Source of the DNA: JBLNBQ01 sp050260095
GTDB lineage: Bacteria > Bacillota > UBA5301 > DYFA01
Length of the DNA stretch: 64,000 nucleotides
Assembly (NCBI GenBank): GCA_050260095.1
Contig: JBLNBQ010000061.1
Coordinates: 13,615-77,614, forward strand
Direction: 5' to 3'
In this document: piece after piece, positions 36,492 through 44,757 of the stretch
How positions within the stretch are numbered: the first letter of the stretch is position 1
How the letters are laid out: every line of letters starts with the position of its first letter
Translations under genes and position numbers: made by a program
Notes under the pieces: generated by a model
The model's input: the letters and a program-made list of their open reading frames with translations, nothing else
What the model was told of the DNA's origin: nothing
The model's database searches: none

Positions 36492-37556
36492 GTGAAGGGT
36501 CTCATCTTGGCCGGGGGCAAGGGCACCCGGCTGCGTCCCATCACGCACACCAGCGCGAAGCAGCTGGTGCCGGTGGCGAACAAGCCCATCCTTTTCTATG
36601 CGATCGAGACGCTCAAGGAAGCGGGCGTCGACGACATCGGGATGATCATCGGCGATACGGGTGCGGAGGTCAGGGCAGCCGTGGGCGACGGCTCCCGCTG
36701 GGGAGTGCGCATCACCTACATCCCGCAGGAGGCGCCGCTGGGCCTGGCCCACGCCGTGCAGACCGCCAGGGACTTTCTCTACCCCGACCCGTTCGTCATG
36801 TTCCTGGGCGACAACCTCATCAAGGGCGGGGTGGTCTCGTTCACGGAACGGTTCCGGGCGACCCACCCCAACGCCCTCATCCTGCTGACGCACGTGCCCA
36901 ACCCCCAGGAGTTCGGGGTGGCCGAACTGGTCGACGGCCGGGTGGTGAACCTGGTTGAGAAGCCGAAGGAGCCCAAGAGTGACCTGGCGCTGGTCGGGGT
37001 CTACCTCTTCGACCACCACATCTTCGAAGCCATCGCCCATATCAAGCCCTCGTGGCGGGGCGAGCTGGAGATCACCGATGCCATCCAGTGGCTGGTTCAA
37101 AACGGCTATGCCGTCGAGCCCCACCTGGTCGAGGGCTGGTGGAAGGACACGGGGAAGCTCGGCGACCTGCTCGAGGCGAACCGCCTCATCCTGGAGGATA
37201 TTGCACCCGAGGTCAAGGGCAAAGTGGGAGAGGGAGCCCGGATCGAAGGCCGCGTCGCGGTGGCGGAGGGCGCCGAGATCGTCGACTCCGTGGTGCGGGG
37301 GCCGGCCGTGATCGGCCCGGGGGCCCGGGTGAAGGGTTCCTTCATCGGTCCGTTCACCTCGGTGGGAGCGGACGTGACGATCGAGAACAGCGAGGTGGAG
37401 CACTCCATCATCCTCGCCGGCAGCACCGTGGCCGACCTGGGCGGGCGCCTGGTCGACTCCTTGATCGGCAAGAACGTCGAGATCCGGAGAGCCGAGGCCA
37501 AGCCGCGGGCGTACCGGATGATGGTCGGCGACAACTCGCAGGTTGGGGTGGTCTAG
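36492..37556 (+). CDS. rmlA: Glucose-1-phosphate thymidylyltransferase, long form
   Basis: First step of dTDP-rhamnose synthesis. The 354-residue long form has LILAGGKGTRLRPITHTSAK, FLGDNLIKGG, EFGVAELVDG, VEKPKEPKSD and GWWKDTGKLGDLLEANR, plus a C-terminal left-handed beta-helix of ~100 residues. The GTG at 36492 follows AAGGGGG by 7 bases and gives the usual KGLILAGG start; ATG 36486 is nearly as likely. It opens an rmlACBD group. Confidence 0.93.
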   Translation: MKGLILAGGKGTRLRPITHTSAKQLVPVANKPILFYAIETLKEAGVDDIGMIIGDTGAEVRAAVGDGSRWGVRITYIPQEAPLGLAHAVQTARDFLYPDPFVMFLGDNLIKGGVVSFTERFRATHPNALILLTHVPNPQEFGVAELVDGRVVNLVEKPKEPKSDLALVGVYLFDHHIFEAIAHIKPSWRGELEITDAIQWLVQNGYAVEPHLVEGWWKDTGKLGDLLEANRLILEDIAPEVKGKVGEGARIEGRVAVAEGAEIVDSVVRGPAVIGPGARVKGSFIGPFTSVGADVTIENSEVEHSIILAGSTVADLGGRLVDSLIGKNVEIRRAEAKPRAYRMMVGDNSQVGVV

Positions 37557-37592
37557 CGCTTAGGGCGCGCACGGTCAGAGAGGAGCCGGAAG

Positions 37593-38063
37593 ATGGGCAA
37601 CAAGCGGCTGATCGACGGGGTCAAGGTCAAGCCCCTAAAGGTCATCCCCGACGAGCGGGGGCGGCTCATGGAGATGCTGCGGGCCGACGACGAGATCTTC
37701 GAGCAGTTCGGCCAGGTCTACCTCACCACCGCCTACCCGGGCGTGGTCAAGGCCTGGCACTACCACAAGAAGCAGGCCGATCACATGGTGGTCGTCAAGG
37801 GGATGATGAAGATCGTCCTCTACGACGACCGGGAGGGCTCGTCGACCAGAGGCGAGATCAACGAGTTCTTCCTGGGCGACCACAGCCCCCTCCTGCTCAA
37901 GATACCCAAGATGGTATACCACGGCTTCAAGTGCATCAGCGAGACCGAAGCGATGGTCATCAACGTGCCGACGGAAGTCTACAACTACCAGGAACCCGAC
38001 GAATACCGGATCGACCCGCACGCAGGGGGCATCCCGTACGACTGGGCCAGGAAGGACGGTTAG
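37593..38063 (+). CDS. rmlC: dTDP-4-dehydrorhamnose 3,5-epimerase-type protein RmlC
   Basis: A 156-residue cupin. KAWHYHKKQADHMVVVKG holds the catalytic-His region of RmlC, and KMVYHGFKCIS and NVPTEVYNYQEPDEYRIDP match the late active-site strands. It is shorter than the ~185 residues of classic RmlC, as in several Gram-positive and archaeal homologues. Between rmlA and rmlB, so its role in dTDP-rhamnose formation is likely. Confidence 0.85.
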   Translation: MGNKRLIDGVKVKPLKVIPDERGRLMEMLRADDEIFEQFGQVYLTTAYPGVVKAWHYHKKQADHMVVVKGMMKIVLYDDREGSSTRGEINEFFLGDHSPLLLKIPKMVYHGFKCISETEAMVINVPTEVYNYQEPDEYRIDPHAGGIPYDWARKDG

Positions 38064-38066
38064 GCG

Positions 38067-39077
38067 ATGGAGTTCCGCCGTATCCTCGTCACCGGGGGAG
38101 CCGGTTTCATCGGGAGCAACTTCATCCACCACTGGTTGGCGGCGCACGAGGGCGAGGTGGTCAACCTCGATCTGTTGACCTACGCCGGGAACCTGGAGAA
38201 CCTGGCGGCGGTGCAGGACAATCCCCGCTACCGGTTCGTACGGGGAGACATCGCCGACCGTGAACTGGTGGACCAGGTGCTCGACGGGGTGGACGCGGTG
38301 GTCAACTTCGCCGCCGAGTCGCACGTCGACCGTTCCATCCACGATGCCGGCGCCTTCATCCGCACCAACGTCGGCGGAACCCAGGCGCTGCTCGAGGCGG
38401 CCCGTCACCGGGGCGTGAAGCGTTTCCTGCAGGTGTCGACCGATGAGGTCTACGGCTCGCTGGGGCCGGAGGGGCGCTTCACCGAGGAAAGCCCGCTTCA
38501 GCCCAACAGTCCGTATTCGGCCAGCAAGGCCTCGGCCGACCTGCTGGCGCGGGCCTACCATCACACGTTCGGGCTCGACGTGGTCGTCACTCGGTGTTCG
38601 AACAACTACGGGCCTTACCAGTTCCCGGAGAAGCTGATTCCGCTCATGGTGACCAACGCCATGGAGAACAAGGAGTTGCCGGTGTACGGCGACGGGCTCA
38701 ACGTGCGGGACTGGATCCACGTGGCCGACCACTGCCGGGCGATCGACGTGGCCCTGACGCGGGGAAAAGCCGGGGAGGTCTACAACATCGGGGCCGGCGA
38801 AGAACACACCAACCTCGAACTGGTGCGCAGCATCCTGCGCCTCTTGGGGAAGCCGGAGACCTTGATCAAGTACGTCAAGGACCGCCCGGGCCACGACCGC
38901 CGCTACGCGATCGATCCGGCCAAAGCCCGGCGGGAACTGGGCTGGGCCCCGCAGGTCGACTTCGCCCGGGGCCTCGCCGACACGGTGAACTGGTACGTGA
39001 CGAACCGCGCGTGGTGGGAGAAGATCAAGTCCGGCGCGTACCGGGATTACTACGCCGCCATGTACGGCGCCCGGTAA
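38067..39077 (+). CDS. rmlB: dTDP-glucose 4,6-dehydratase RmlB
   Basis: An extended SDR of 336 residues: ILVTGGAGFIGSNFIHHWL, NLDLLTYAGNLENLAAV, FAAESHVDRSI, VSTDEVYGSL with the Thr-Asp-Glu catalytic trio, YSASKASADLL and RCSNNYGPYQFPEKLIPLM. All family signatures are intact. It starts four bases after rmlC; GTTAGGCG is a weak ribosome site, so coupling is likely. Confidence 0.97.
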   Translation: MEFRRILVTGGAGFIGSNFIHHWLAAHEGEVVNLDLLTYAGNLENLAAVQDNPRYRFVRGDIADRELVDQVLDGVDAVVNFAAESHVDRSIHDAGAFIRTNVGGTQALLEAARHRGVKRFLQVSTDEVYGSLGPEGRFTEESPLQPNSPYSASKASADLLARAYHHTFGLDVVVTRCSNNYGPYQFPEKLIPLMVTNAMENKELPVYGDGLNVRDWIHVADHCRAIDVALTRGKAGEVYNIGAGEEHTNLELVRSILRLLGKPETLIKYVKDRPGHDRRYAIDPAKARRELGWAPQVDFARGLADTVNWYVTNRAWWEKIKSGAYRDYYAAMYGAR

Positions 39078-39089
39078 GGAGTGGTGGAG

Positions 39090-39977
39090 ATGGCCAGGAC
39101 GGCCAAGCGAGTGCTGATCACCGGCGCCTGGGGGCAGCTCGGCCAGGACCTGATGCGCGCTTTCAGCGACGCCACGGTGCTCGGCGTCGGTTCGGTGGAG
39201 ATGGACATCACCAACGCGGAACACACCAGGCAGGCCATCGCAGAGTGGCGGCCCGACCTCGTCATCCACTCGGCGGCCTACACCGACGTCGACGGGTGCG
39301 AGGCCGACCCCGACCGGGCGTTCAGGGTCAACGCGCTGGGGACGCGCAACGTGGCGCTCGGGTGCCAGGCTGCCGAGGCAGCCCTGGTCTACGTCTCGAC
39401 AGATTACGTCTTCGACGGGCGCCGGGTGGGCGTTCCCTACACCGAATACGACGCGGTGAGCCCGCTCTCCGTCTACGGACGCTCGAAACTGGCGGGGGAG
39501 GAGTACGTCCAGCGCCTCTTGGACCGCTACTTCATCGTGCGTACCTCGTGGCTCCACGGCCTTTCCGGGAAGAACTTCCTGCGGACCATCCTCTCCTGGG
39601 CGAAGCAGGGCAGGGAGCTCACCGTCGTCGACGACCAGGTCGGGTCGCCGACCTTCACCTTCGACCTCGCCCCGGCCATCCGAAGACTGGCCGAGACGGG
39701 GCAGTACGGCCTCTACCACGTCACCAACGCAGGCTCCTGCTCGTGGCACGCGCTCGCCCAAGAGGCGCTGGGCCTCTTCGCCGGCCGGTGCCCCGAGGTG
39801 GCGAAGGTGTCTCTCCGGCCCATCACGACGGAACAAATCGGGCGTCCGGCGCCGCGCCCCTTCTATTCCGTGTTGCGCAACTACAACCTGGAACTGGCGG
39901 GCTTGCCCCGCTTAAGACCCTACCAGGAAGCCCTGCGCGAGTTCATCCAGGCCTTGGAACTCGAGCAGGCTGGGTAG
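39090..39977 (+). CDS. rmlD: dTDP-4-dehydrorhamnose reductase RmlD
   Basis: Last step of dTDP-rhamnose synthesis. The 295-residue SDR has VLITGAWGQLGQDLMRAF, HSAAYTDVDGCEADP, VSTDYVFDG, SVYGRSKLAGEEYV with Tyr/Lys, and VRTSWLHG. The ATG at 39090 was chosen because AAGGAG lies 8 bases before it; the GTG at 39081 overlaps that site. Confidence 0.96.
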   Translation: MARTAKRVLITGAWGQLGQDLMRAFSDATVLGVGSVEMDITNAEHTRQAIAEWRPDLVIHSAAYTDVDGCEADPDRAFRVNALGTRNVALGCQAAEAALVYVSTDYVFDGRRVGVPYTEYDAVSPLSVYGRSKLAGEEYVQRLLDRYFIVRTSWLHGLSGKNFLRTILSWAKQGRELTVVDDQVGSPTFTFDLAPAIRRLAETGQYGLYHVTNAGSCSWHALAQEALGLFAGRCPEVAKVSLRPITTEQIGRPAPRPFYSVLRNYNLELAGLPRLRPYQEALREFIQALELEQAG

Positions 39978-39995
39978 GACACGGAGGCTGTTGCA

Positions 39996-41117
39996 GTGGC
40001 GGGAAAAACCATCCTCATCCTGAGCACCTCTTTCGGCGCCGGGCATGTGCGGGCTGCCGAGGCGCTGCGCGACGCCTGCCGGGAGATCGATCCGAAGGGC
40101 CGGGTTGAGATCATCGACTTCCTGCGGACGTTCAACAAATACCTCTCCCGGGTGGCGGAAGAGGCGTACTACGCCATGACCAAACACACGCCCCGGGTCT
40201 ACAAGTTCTTCTACGAGGTCGAATCCCGGCCGGCCTCGCGGCTCAAATCGGTGGAGTCGCGCCTCGGGCGGGGCATGTTGCTGCGGATCATCGACGAGAT
40301 CAAACCCGACTGCGTCATCTCGACCCACTTCCTCCCGGCGGGGGTCATGGATCGCCTCGGTGAGCGGGTCCAGATCCCACAGGGCGTGGTCCTGACCGAC
40401 TACGAATCGCACCCGATGTGGCTTTATCCGGGAGCCGACGCCTTCTTCATCGCCCACCCGGGCATGCGGCGGGAACTGATTTCGAGCGGCGTGGACCCAG
40501 CCAAGATCCACGTGACCGGCATCCCGATCAAGGCGGAGTTTTCGCAGGAGCATGACCGGGAGGCCCTGCGGCGGCGGCTCCTCGCCCGGACCGACCTGCC
40601 GGTGGTGCTGGTGACGAGTGGCGGGCGGGGCATCGGGCCGCTCATGGAGGTCCTGGAAGCGCTTGACCGGGTCGAGGTGCCGGTGCAGGTCGCGGTGGTG
40701 TCCGGCCGGAACCCGGTGCTGGCCCGCCGGTTGCAGGAGTTCTCCCGGGGGCTGCGCGTGCCCACGCAGATTCTGGGCTTCGTCAACAACATCCACGAGT
40801 GGATGTCGATCGCCGAGGTCATGATCGGCAAGGCGGGGGGGCTCTCCGTCTCGGAAGCCATCGCCGCCGGGTTGCCGATGGTGATCGTCGCACCGACGCC
40901 TGGCCAGGAGGAAGGCAATACGAACTACCTCACCTGGCACGGGGCGGCGATCCACGTGGCCGAGTTGGAAGACCTCGGCCCCGCGCTCAACCTGCTCCTC
41001 TCCACGCCTGAGCGCCTGTCCGACATGCGCCGGGCCGCCCACCGGATCGCCCGGCCGAGCGCGGCCCGGGAGGTCGTCCAGACGATGCTGCGGCTCGTCG
41101 ACGAGCGGCGGGGCTGA
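39996..41117 (+). CDS. Glycolipid glycosyltransferase, MGDG synthase/UgtP (GT28) type
   Basis: A 373-residue GT-B enzyme. The N-terminal domain (ILILSTSFGAGHVRAAEAL, AYYAMTKHTPRVYKFFY, VISTHFLPAGVM, VLTDYESHPMW) matches the MGDG-synthase N-domain. The C-terminal domain has VTSGGRGIG and GKAGGLSVSEAIAAGLPMV, the sugar-nucleotide site of the MurG/UgtP group. Likely adds sugar to diacylglycerol at the inner membrane; it could alternatively act on a rhamnose-containing lipid given the rml neighbours. A terminator follows. Confidence 0.85.
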   Translation: MAGKTILILSTSFGAGHVRAAEALRDACREIDPKGRVEIIDFLRTFNKYLSRVAEEAYYAMTKHTPRVYKFFYEVESRPASRLKSVESRLGRGMLLRIIDEIKPDCVISTHFLPAGVMDRLGERVQIPQGVVLTDYESHPMWLYPGADAFFIAHPGMRRELISSGVDPAKIHVTGIPIKAEFSQEHDREALRRRLLARTDLPVVLVTSGGRGIGPLMEVLEALDRVEVPVQVAVVSGRNPVLARRLQEFSRGLRVPTQILGFVNNIHEWMSIAEVMIGKAGGLSVSEAIAAGLPMVIVAPTPGQEEGNTNYLTWHGAAIHVAELEDLGPALNLLLSTPERLSDMRRAAHRIARPSAAREVVQTMLRLVDERRG

Positions 41118-41146
41118 GCGCGCCACCCTCCTGCCACCATGCAAGG

Positions 41147-41171
41147 TTCCTCCAGTGGAGGAATCTTTTAT
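41147..41171 (+). terminator. Intrinsic terminator after the rml group
   Basis: TTCCTCC (41147-41153) pairs perfectly with GGAGGAA (41157-41163) around AGT, followed by TCTTTTATT. Confidence 0.8.
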
Positions 41172-41240
41172 TCTCCGCCGAAAGACAAGCAATCGAGGAA
41201 TTCTTCTACTTTCCGGTTCGACGGGAAAGGGCGGACGCCG

Positions 41241-42443
41241 ATGCAGGACCCGGTCGCGGTGCCGCAACCCGGCGGACGGCTGGCCGCGGGTACCAACGGA
41301 CCCCTGATGCTCGAACGGATCGACGCCGTGATGCACGAGACGGTGGCGGCGGTTCAGCATGGGAAAGAGAAGATCTTCCAGGTGGGGGATCTGGCGCGGG
41401 AAGAACACGCGCGGCTCTCGCAGGACCTGGAAGCTCTCAGAAATGAACTCGCCCATCGCACGGTCCACATCGCCGAGTTGGAGCAGAGGGCCCGGCAGGC
41501 CCGCACCAGCTTGGCGGAGATCAGCCGCGATTTCAACCACGCCAGCGAGGAGAGCATCCGCCGCGCCTACGCGACCGCCGAACAGGCCCAGGTCGACCTG
41601 TCGGTCGCGCAGGCCCAGGTGGCTGACTTGGTCCGGCGCCGGCAAGACCTTGAGGCGCAGCGCCAACGGGTCGCCAACATGATGAGCAAAGCCGAGGAAT
41701 TGACGACCGCCGTCGGGCTGGCCATCGAGTTCCTCACCGGCCGGATTGCCGGGCAGTCATCCACGCTGAGGTATCGCACCAGCGGCATCGGCACGCAGGT
41801 CATCAAGGCCCAGGAAGAAGAGCGGCGGCGCATCGCCCGGGAGATTCACGACGGTCCGGCGCAAGCCATGGCGAACATCGTCCTGCGCGCCGAAATCTGC
41901 GAGAAGACCATGGATACCGGCAAGGGCGACCTCAAGGTCGAACTTGCCGATCTGAAGCGGCTGGCCAAGGACTGCCTGAAGGAGGTCCGCCGGATCATCT
42001 TCGACCTGCGCCCCATGACCCTCGACGACCTGGGGCTGGCGCCCACCCTCACCCGCTACTGCGAGGAACTCGCCAAACAGGTTCCTTTCCAGATCCGCTT
42101 CGTCGTCTACGGCAAGGAGCGGCGCCTCGACGCCGGCGTCGAAGCCGCCCTGTTCCGCCTCGTCCAGGAGGCCCTCACCAACGCCCGCAAGTATGCGAAG
42201 CCCCTCAAGGTGGAGGTCAAGGTCGAGTTCCTCCCGGGCCTGATCCGCGCCGTGGTCGAGGACGACGGCGTGGGGTTCGACCCGGCCGACCTCCAGCGTC
42301 TCCAGGGCAAGAAGGACGAGCACTTCGGGCTGCTAGGCATGCGGGAGCGGGTGCAGCTCTTCGATGGTGAGCTGACGGTGACCTCGGCGCCGGGCAAGGG
42401 GACCACCGTGGTGGCCCAGATCCCGGTGGAAGGGGGGCGTTGA
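41241..42443 (+). CDS. degS: DegS-type sensor histidine kinase
   Basis: A 400-residue cytoplasmic kinase with no transmembrane segments. Residues ~35-180 form the long DegS coiled-coil sensor (HAEEH-like stretch, ISRDFNHASEESIRRAYATA). A HisKA_3 dimerisation helix carries the phosphorylated His in RRRIAREIHDGPAQAMA, then FDLRPMTLDDLGL, and an ATPase domain with EALTNARKYAK, VEDDGVGFD and GLLGMRERV. The ATG at 41241 was chosen after GGGAAAGGG; the longer frame from 41139 crosses the terminator. It pairs with the DegU regulator three bases downstream. Confidence 0.9.
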   Translation: MQDPVAVPQPGGRLAAGTNGPLMLERIDAVMHETVAAVQHGKEKIFQVGDLAREEHARLSQDLEALRNELAHRTVHIAELEQRARQARTSLAEISRDFNHASEESIRRAYATAEQAQVDLSVAQAQVADLVRRRQDLEAQRQRVANMMSKAEELTTAVGLAIEFLTGRIAGQSSTLRYRTSGIGTQVIKAQEEERRRIAREIHDGPAQAMANIVLRAEICEKTMDTGKGDLKVELADLKRLAKDCLKEVRRIIFDLRPMTLDDLGLAPTLTRYCEELAKQVPFQIRFVVYGKERRLDAGVEAALFRLVQEALTNARKYAKPLKVEVKVEFLPGLIRAVVEDDGVGFDPADLQRLQGKKDEHFGLLGMRERVQLFDGELTVTSAPGKGTTVVAQIPVEGGR

Positions 42444-42446
42444 GCG

Positions 42447-43118
42447 TTGGCCGGGCACAAGGTGCGCATCCTCGTGGCCGATGACCACGCGCTGATCCGG
42501 GAAGGACTCCGCAAGATCCTCGAGTTCGAGGAAGACCTTGAAGTGGTCGGCGAGAGCGGCGATGGCCCCTCCACCTTGGAACGGGCCCGGCAACTCAAGC
42601 CCGACGTGGTGACCCTCGACGTGAGCATGCCCGGGATGAGCGGGCTGGACGTGGCGCGCGCCCTGCACGAGGAGTTGCCGGGGGTCAAGGTCATCATCCT
42701 GACCGTTCACAACGACCAAGACTGCCTGCTGGCGGCGGTCCGCTCGGGAGGACAGGCCTACCTGCTGAAGGATTCGGAACCGGCGAAGCTCATCGAGGCC
42801 ATCCGGACCGTCTACCGCGGCGGCACCTTCTTCCCGCCGGAACTCGTTGGCCACCTCGTCCAGGGCTATCAGAAGGCGACGAGTGAAGTCGCAGCGGCCG
42901 GGGAAGCGCTCTCCCGCATCCGCAGCCAGCTGACCGAGCGTGAGATCGAAATCCTCAAGCTGATCGCCCGGGGGGCGAACAACCGGGAGATCGCTGACGA
43001 GCTGGTCATCTCCGAGAAGACCGTCAAGAACCACGTCAGCAGCATCCTTCACAAGCTGGAACTCGACGATCGGACCAAGGCCGCGGTCTTCGCCCTCAAG
43101 CACCGTCTGGTTGACTGA
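42447..43118 (+). CDS. degU: DegU-type NarL/LuxR response regulator
   Basis: A 223-residue regulator. The receiver domain (VRILVADDHALIREGLRKIL, phosphorylated Asp in VVTLDVSMPGMSG, Lys in YLLKDSEP) is followed by a LuxR-type helix-turn-helix (LTEREIEILKLIARGANNRE, ISEKTVKNHVSSILHKLEL). In Bacilli DegU governs motility, competence and secreted products; here it lies directly before the Tad genes and in the same window as competence and flagellar genes, so those are plausible targets (inference). TTG start. Confidence 0.9.
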   Translation: MAGHKVRILVADDHALIREGLRKILEFEEDLEVVGESGDGPSTLERARQLKPDVVTLDVSMPGMSGLDVARALHEELPGVKVIILTVHNDQDCLLAAVRSGGQAYLLKDSEPAKLIEAIRTVYRGGTFFPPELVGHLVQGYQKATSEVAAAGEALSRIRSQLTEREIEILKLIARGANNREIADELVISEKTVKNHVSSILHKLELDDRTKAAVFALKHRLVD

Positions 43119-43258
43119 CCTAGGACCAGAGTCCCAGGGAAATTGAGTCCACGGGCGGATGGCTTGTCCAGGAAAGCGATGGTACATTTAAGACGAAAGG
43201 AGCCTCCGGGGTACGCAGTGAACGGGGGCCAGCAGGCAAGAGAGGGGAGGTGCCAAAG

Positions 43259-43423
43259 ATGCTGAAGCGGCTTCTCTACGGTGAGGAAGGTCAGGGAATG
43301 GTCGAGTACGGTCTTATTATCGCTCTGGTCGCCATCGTCGTCATCGTGGTCCTGACCACCATGGGCAACAAGCTGAAGGCCACGTTCCAGGGGGTGTCGG
43401 ACCAGCTCCCCAGCGGTAGCTGA
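43259..43423 (+). CDS. flp: Flp/Tad major pilin, copy 1
   Basis: A 54-residue class IVb prepilin. The short leader MLKRLLYGEEG is followed by QGMVEYGLIIALVAIVVIVV, the Flp motif with Glu at +5 and Tyr at +6 of the expected cleavage after Gly, and a single hydrophobic helix. The tail ends in PSGS. GGGGAGGTG lies before the ATG. It is the first gene of the Tad locus, 140 bases after degU. Confidence 0.92.
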   Translation: MLKRLLYGEEGQGMVEYGLIIALVAIVVIVVLTTMGNKLKATFQGVSDQLPSGS

Positions 43424-43491
43424 GACCCGGATCCGAAGCAAAGCACGGACGCGTGAATAGCGCCCTGACGGGCCAAAAGGAGTGCATCCAG

Positions 43492-43656
43492 ATGTTGAAG
43501 CGGCTGCTCCGCGAAGAGGAAGGCCAGGGCATGGTCGAGTACGGTCTCATCATCGCCCTCGTGGCCATCGTCGTGATCGTCGTCCTCACCACCATGGGCA
43601 ACAAGCTGAAGTCCACCTTCCAGGGCGTCTCCGACAGCCTGCCGAGCGGCAGCTGA
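43492..43656 (+). CDS. flp: Flp/Tad major pilin, copy 2
   Basis: A second 54-residue Flp prepilin differing from copy 1 at only a few positions (leader YGEEG versus REEEG; KATF versus KSTF; DQ versus DS). The codons differ more than the protein, so it is not a recent copy. AAAAGGAG lies 9 bases before the ATG. A strong stem-loop follows, which may keep pilin transcript levels high relative to the assembly genes. Confidence 0.92.
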   Translation: MLKRLLREEEGQGMVEYGLIIALVAIVVIVVLTTMGNKLKSTFQGVSDSLPSGS

Positions 43657-43697
43657 TCGCCGGGCCCTGCGGAAAGACGGCCTCGGCCTAGCAATGA

Positions 43698-43733
43698 AGA
43701 GGGCCCTGCTTGAGCAATCCGGCAGGGCCCTCT
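43698..43733 (+). terminator. Stem-loop between pilin and assembly genes
   Basis: A perfect 12-bp stem, AGAGGGCCCTGC with GCAGGGCCCTCT, around a 12-base loop. The tail CTCCGCC is not a U-tract, so it may be a partial terminator or an mRNA-stabilising 3' structure for the pilin message rather than a full stop. Confidence 0.6.
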
Positions 43734-43761
43734 CTCCGCCAGGCGCCAGGGGAAGGGAGGA

Positions 43762-44313
43762 ATGGGTGTGACTCCGGTGCGGATCGTCGTCTTGGCGGGG
43801 GTGCTCCTGTACGCAGTGGTCAGTGACGTGCGGACGCGGCGGATCCCGAACCTCCTTACCCTGCCGGGGATTCTGGCCGGACTAGCATTCTTCGCGGTGG
43901 AAGGGGGAGTGCGGGGCCTGCTCACCGGGCTGGCGGGAACCGCCGCCGGGGTTGCCCTCCTCTTCCTGCCGTTCGCCTACGGCGGGATGGGCGCGGGCGA
44001 CGTCAAGTTGCTGGCGGTCGTCGGAGCCTTCGGCGGCCCCCGGTTCGCCTTCGTCTCCTTCCTGGGCGCCGCGCTTTTCGGCGGCGTGGTGAGCGGGTTC
44101 GTCCTCTGGCGGGAGGGGCGACTGGGCGCCACGCTCCGCGCCGTGCTCTGGGGCATCGCCGCCTTCGTCTCGCCGGCCATCCCCTTCATGCCGCTCCCCA
44201 AGCGCCCCGAGAACGCCCCCCACGCCGGGCCCTGGCCGGGCATCCCCTACGCGGTGGCGATCACCGTGGGCACGGTGGCCGGCTGGCTCTGGCAGGCGGG
44301 GTGGTTGCGGTGA
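43762..44313 (+). CDS. cpaA: Prepilin peptidase CpaA/TadV (A24 family)
   Basis: A 183-residue membrane aspartic protease with about six helices. Both catalytic aspartates are visible: VVSDVRTRRIPN and GGMGAGDVKLLAVVGA (GxGD motif). It would cleave the Flp leaders and the TadE-like pseudopilin. The ATG is preceded by GGAAGGGAGG. The stop overlaps the next start (GTGA). Confidence 0.92.
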   Translation: MGVTPVRIVVLAGVLLYAVVSDVRTRRIPNLLTLPGILAGLAFFAVEGGVRGLLTGLAGTAAGVALLFLPFAYGGMGAGDVKLLAVVGAFGGPRFAFVSFLGAALFGGVVSGFVLWREGRLGATLRAVLWGIAAFVSPAIPFMPLPKRPENAPHAGPWPGIPYAVAITVGTVAGWLWQAGWLR

Positions 44314-44714
44314 AACGGGTGAGGCCCGGCCGGAGCCAGCGGGGGCAGGCCGTCGTCGAGCTGTCGCTCGTCATCACCGTGTTGCTCCTCTTGGTCCTGG
44401 GGCTCCTGGCTTTCGGCCAGATCATGCACGCCTACCTTTCTTTGACTTATGCCTCCCGGGAAGGCGCCCGGGCGGCTGCCCTGCAGCATTCCGACGCCGA
44501 CGTGCGCAGTGCCGTGGCCTCCGCCCTGCCGCCGACGATCCCTCAGGACGAGGTCACCACCACCATCAGCCCCACCGAAGGGGAGCGCCCCCGGGGGACG
44601 CCGGTCACGGTCGAACTGCGGTACCGGATTCCCATCGCCATCCCCCTCCTCGCCCAGGCCATCGGTCGCCAGGAGATCGTCCTGGTCGGCCGCACCACGA
44701 TGCGGGCAGAGTAG
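44310..44714 (+). CDS. tadE: TadE-like minor pilin
   Basis: A 134-residue pseudopilin. RGQAVVELSLVITVLLLLVL is the TadE signature: a Gln-Ala-Val-Val-Glu motif before one hydrophobic helix. A small periplasmic domain follows (LTYASREGARAAAL). The GTG at 44310 overlaps the cpaA stop; GTG 44301 is an alternative. Minor pilins of this type prime Tad pilus assembly. Confidence 0.85.
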   Translation: MKRVRPGRSQRGQAVVELSLVITVLLLLVLGLLAFGQIMHAYLSLTYASREGARAAALQHSDADVRSAVASALPPTIPQDEVTTTISPTEGERPRGTPVTVELRYRIPIAIPLLAQAIGRQEIVLVGRTTMRAE

Positions 44715-44757
44715 AGGGCAGAGCGCGGGCAAGGTTGCGAAGGGAGAGGTGAGCAGA

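Noticed and set aside
37635..39836. 733-codon minus-strand open frame opposite rmlC, rmlB and rmlD
   Set aside because: Same artefact; the plus strand carries three intact, conserved enzymes.
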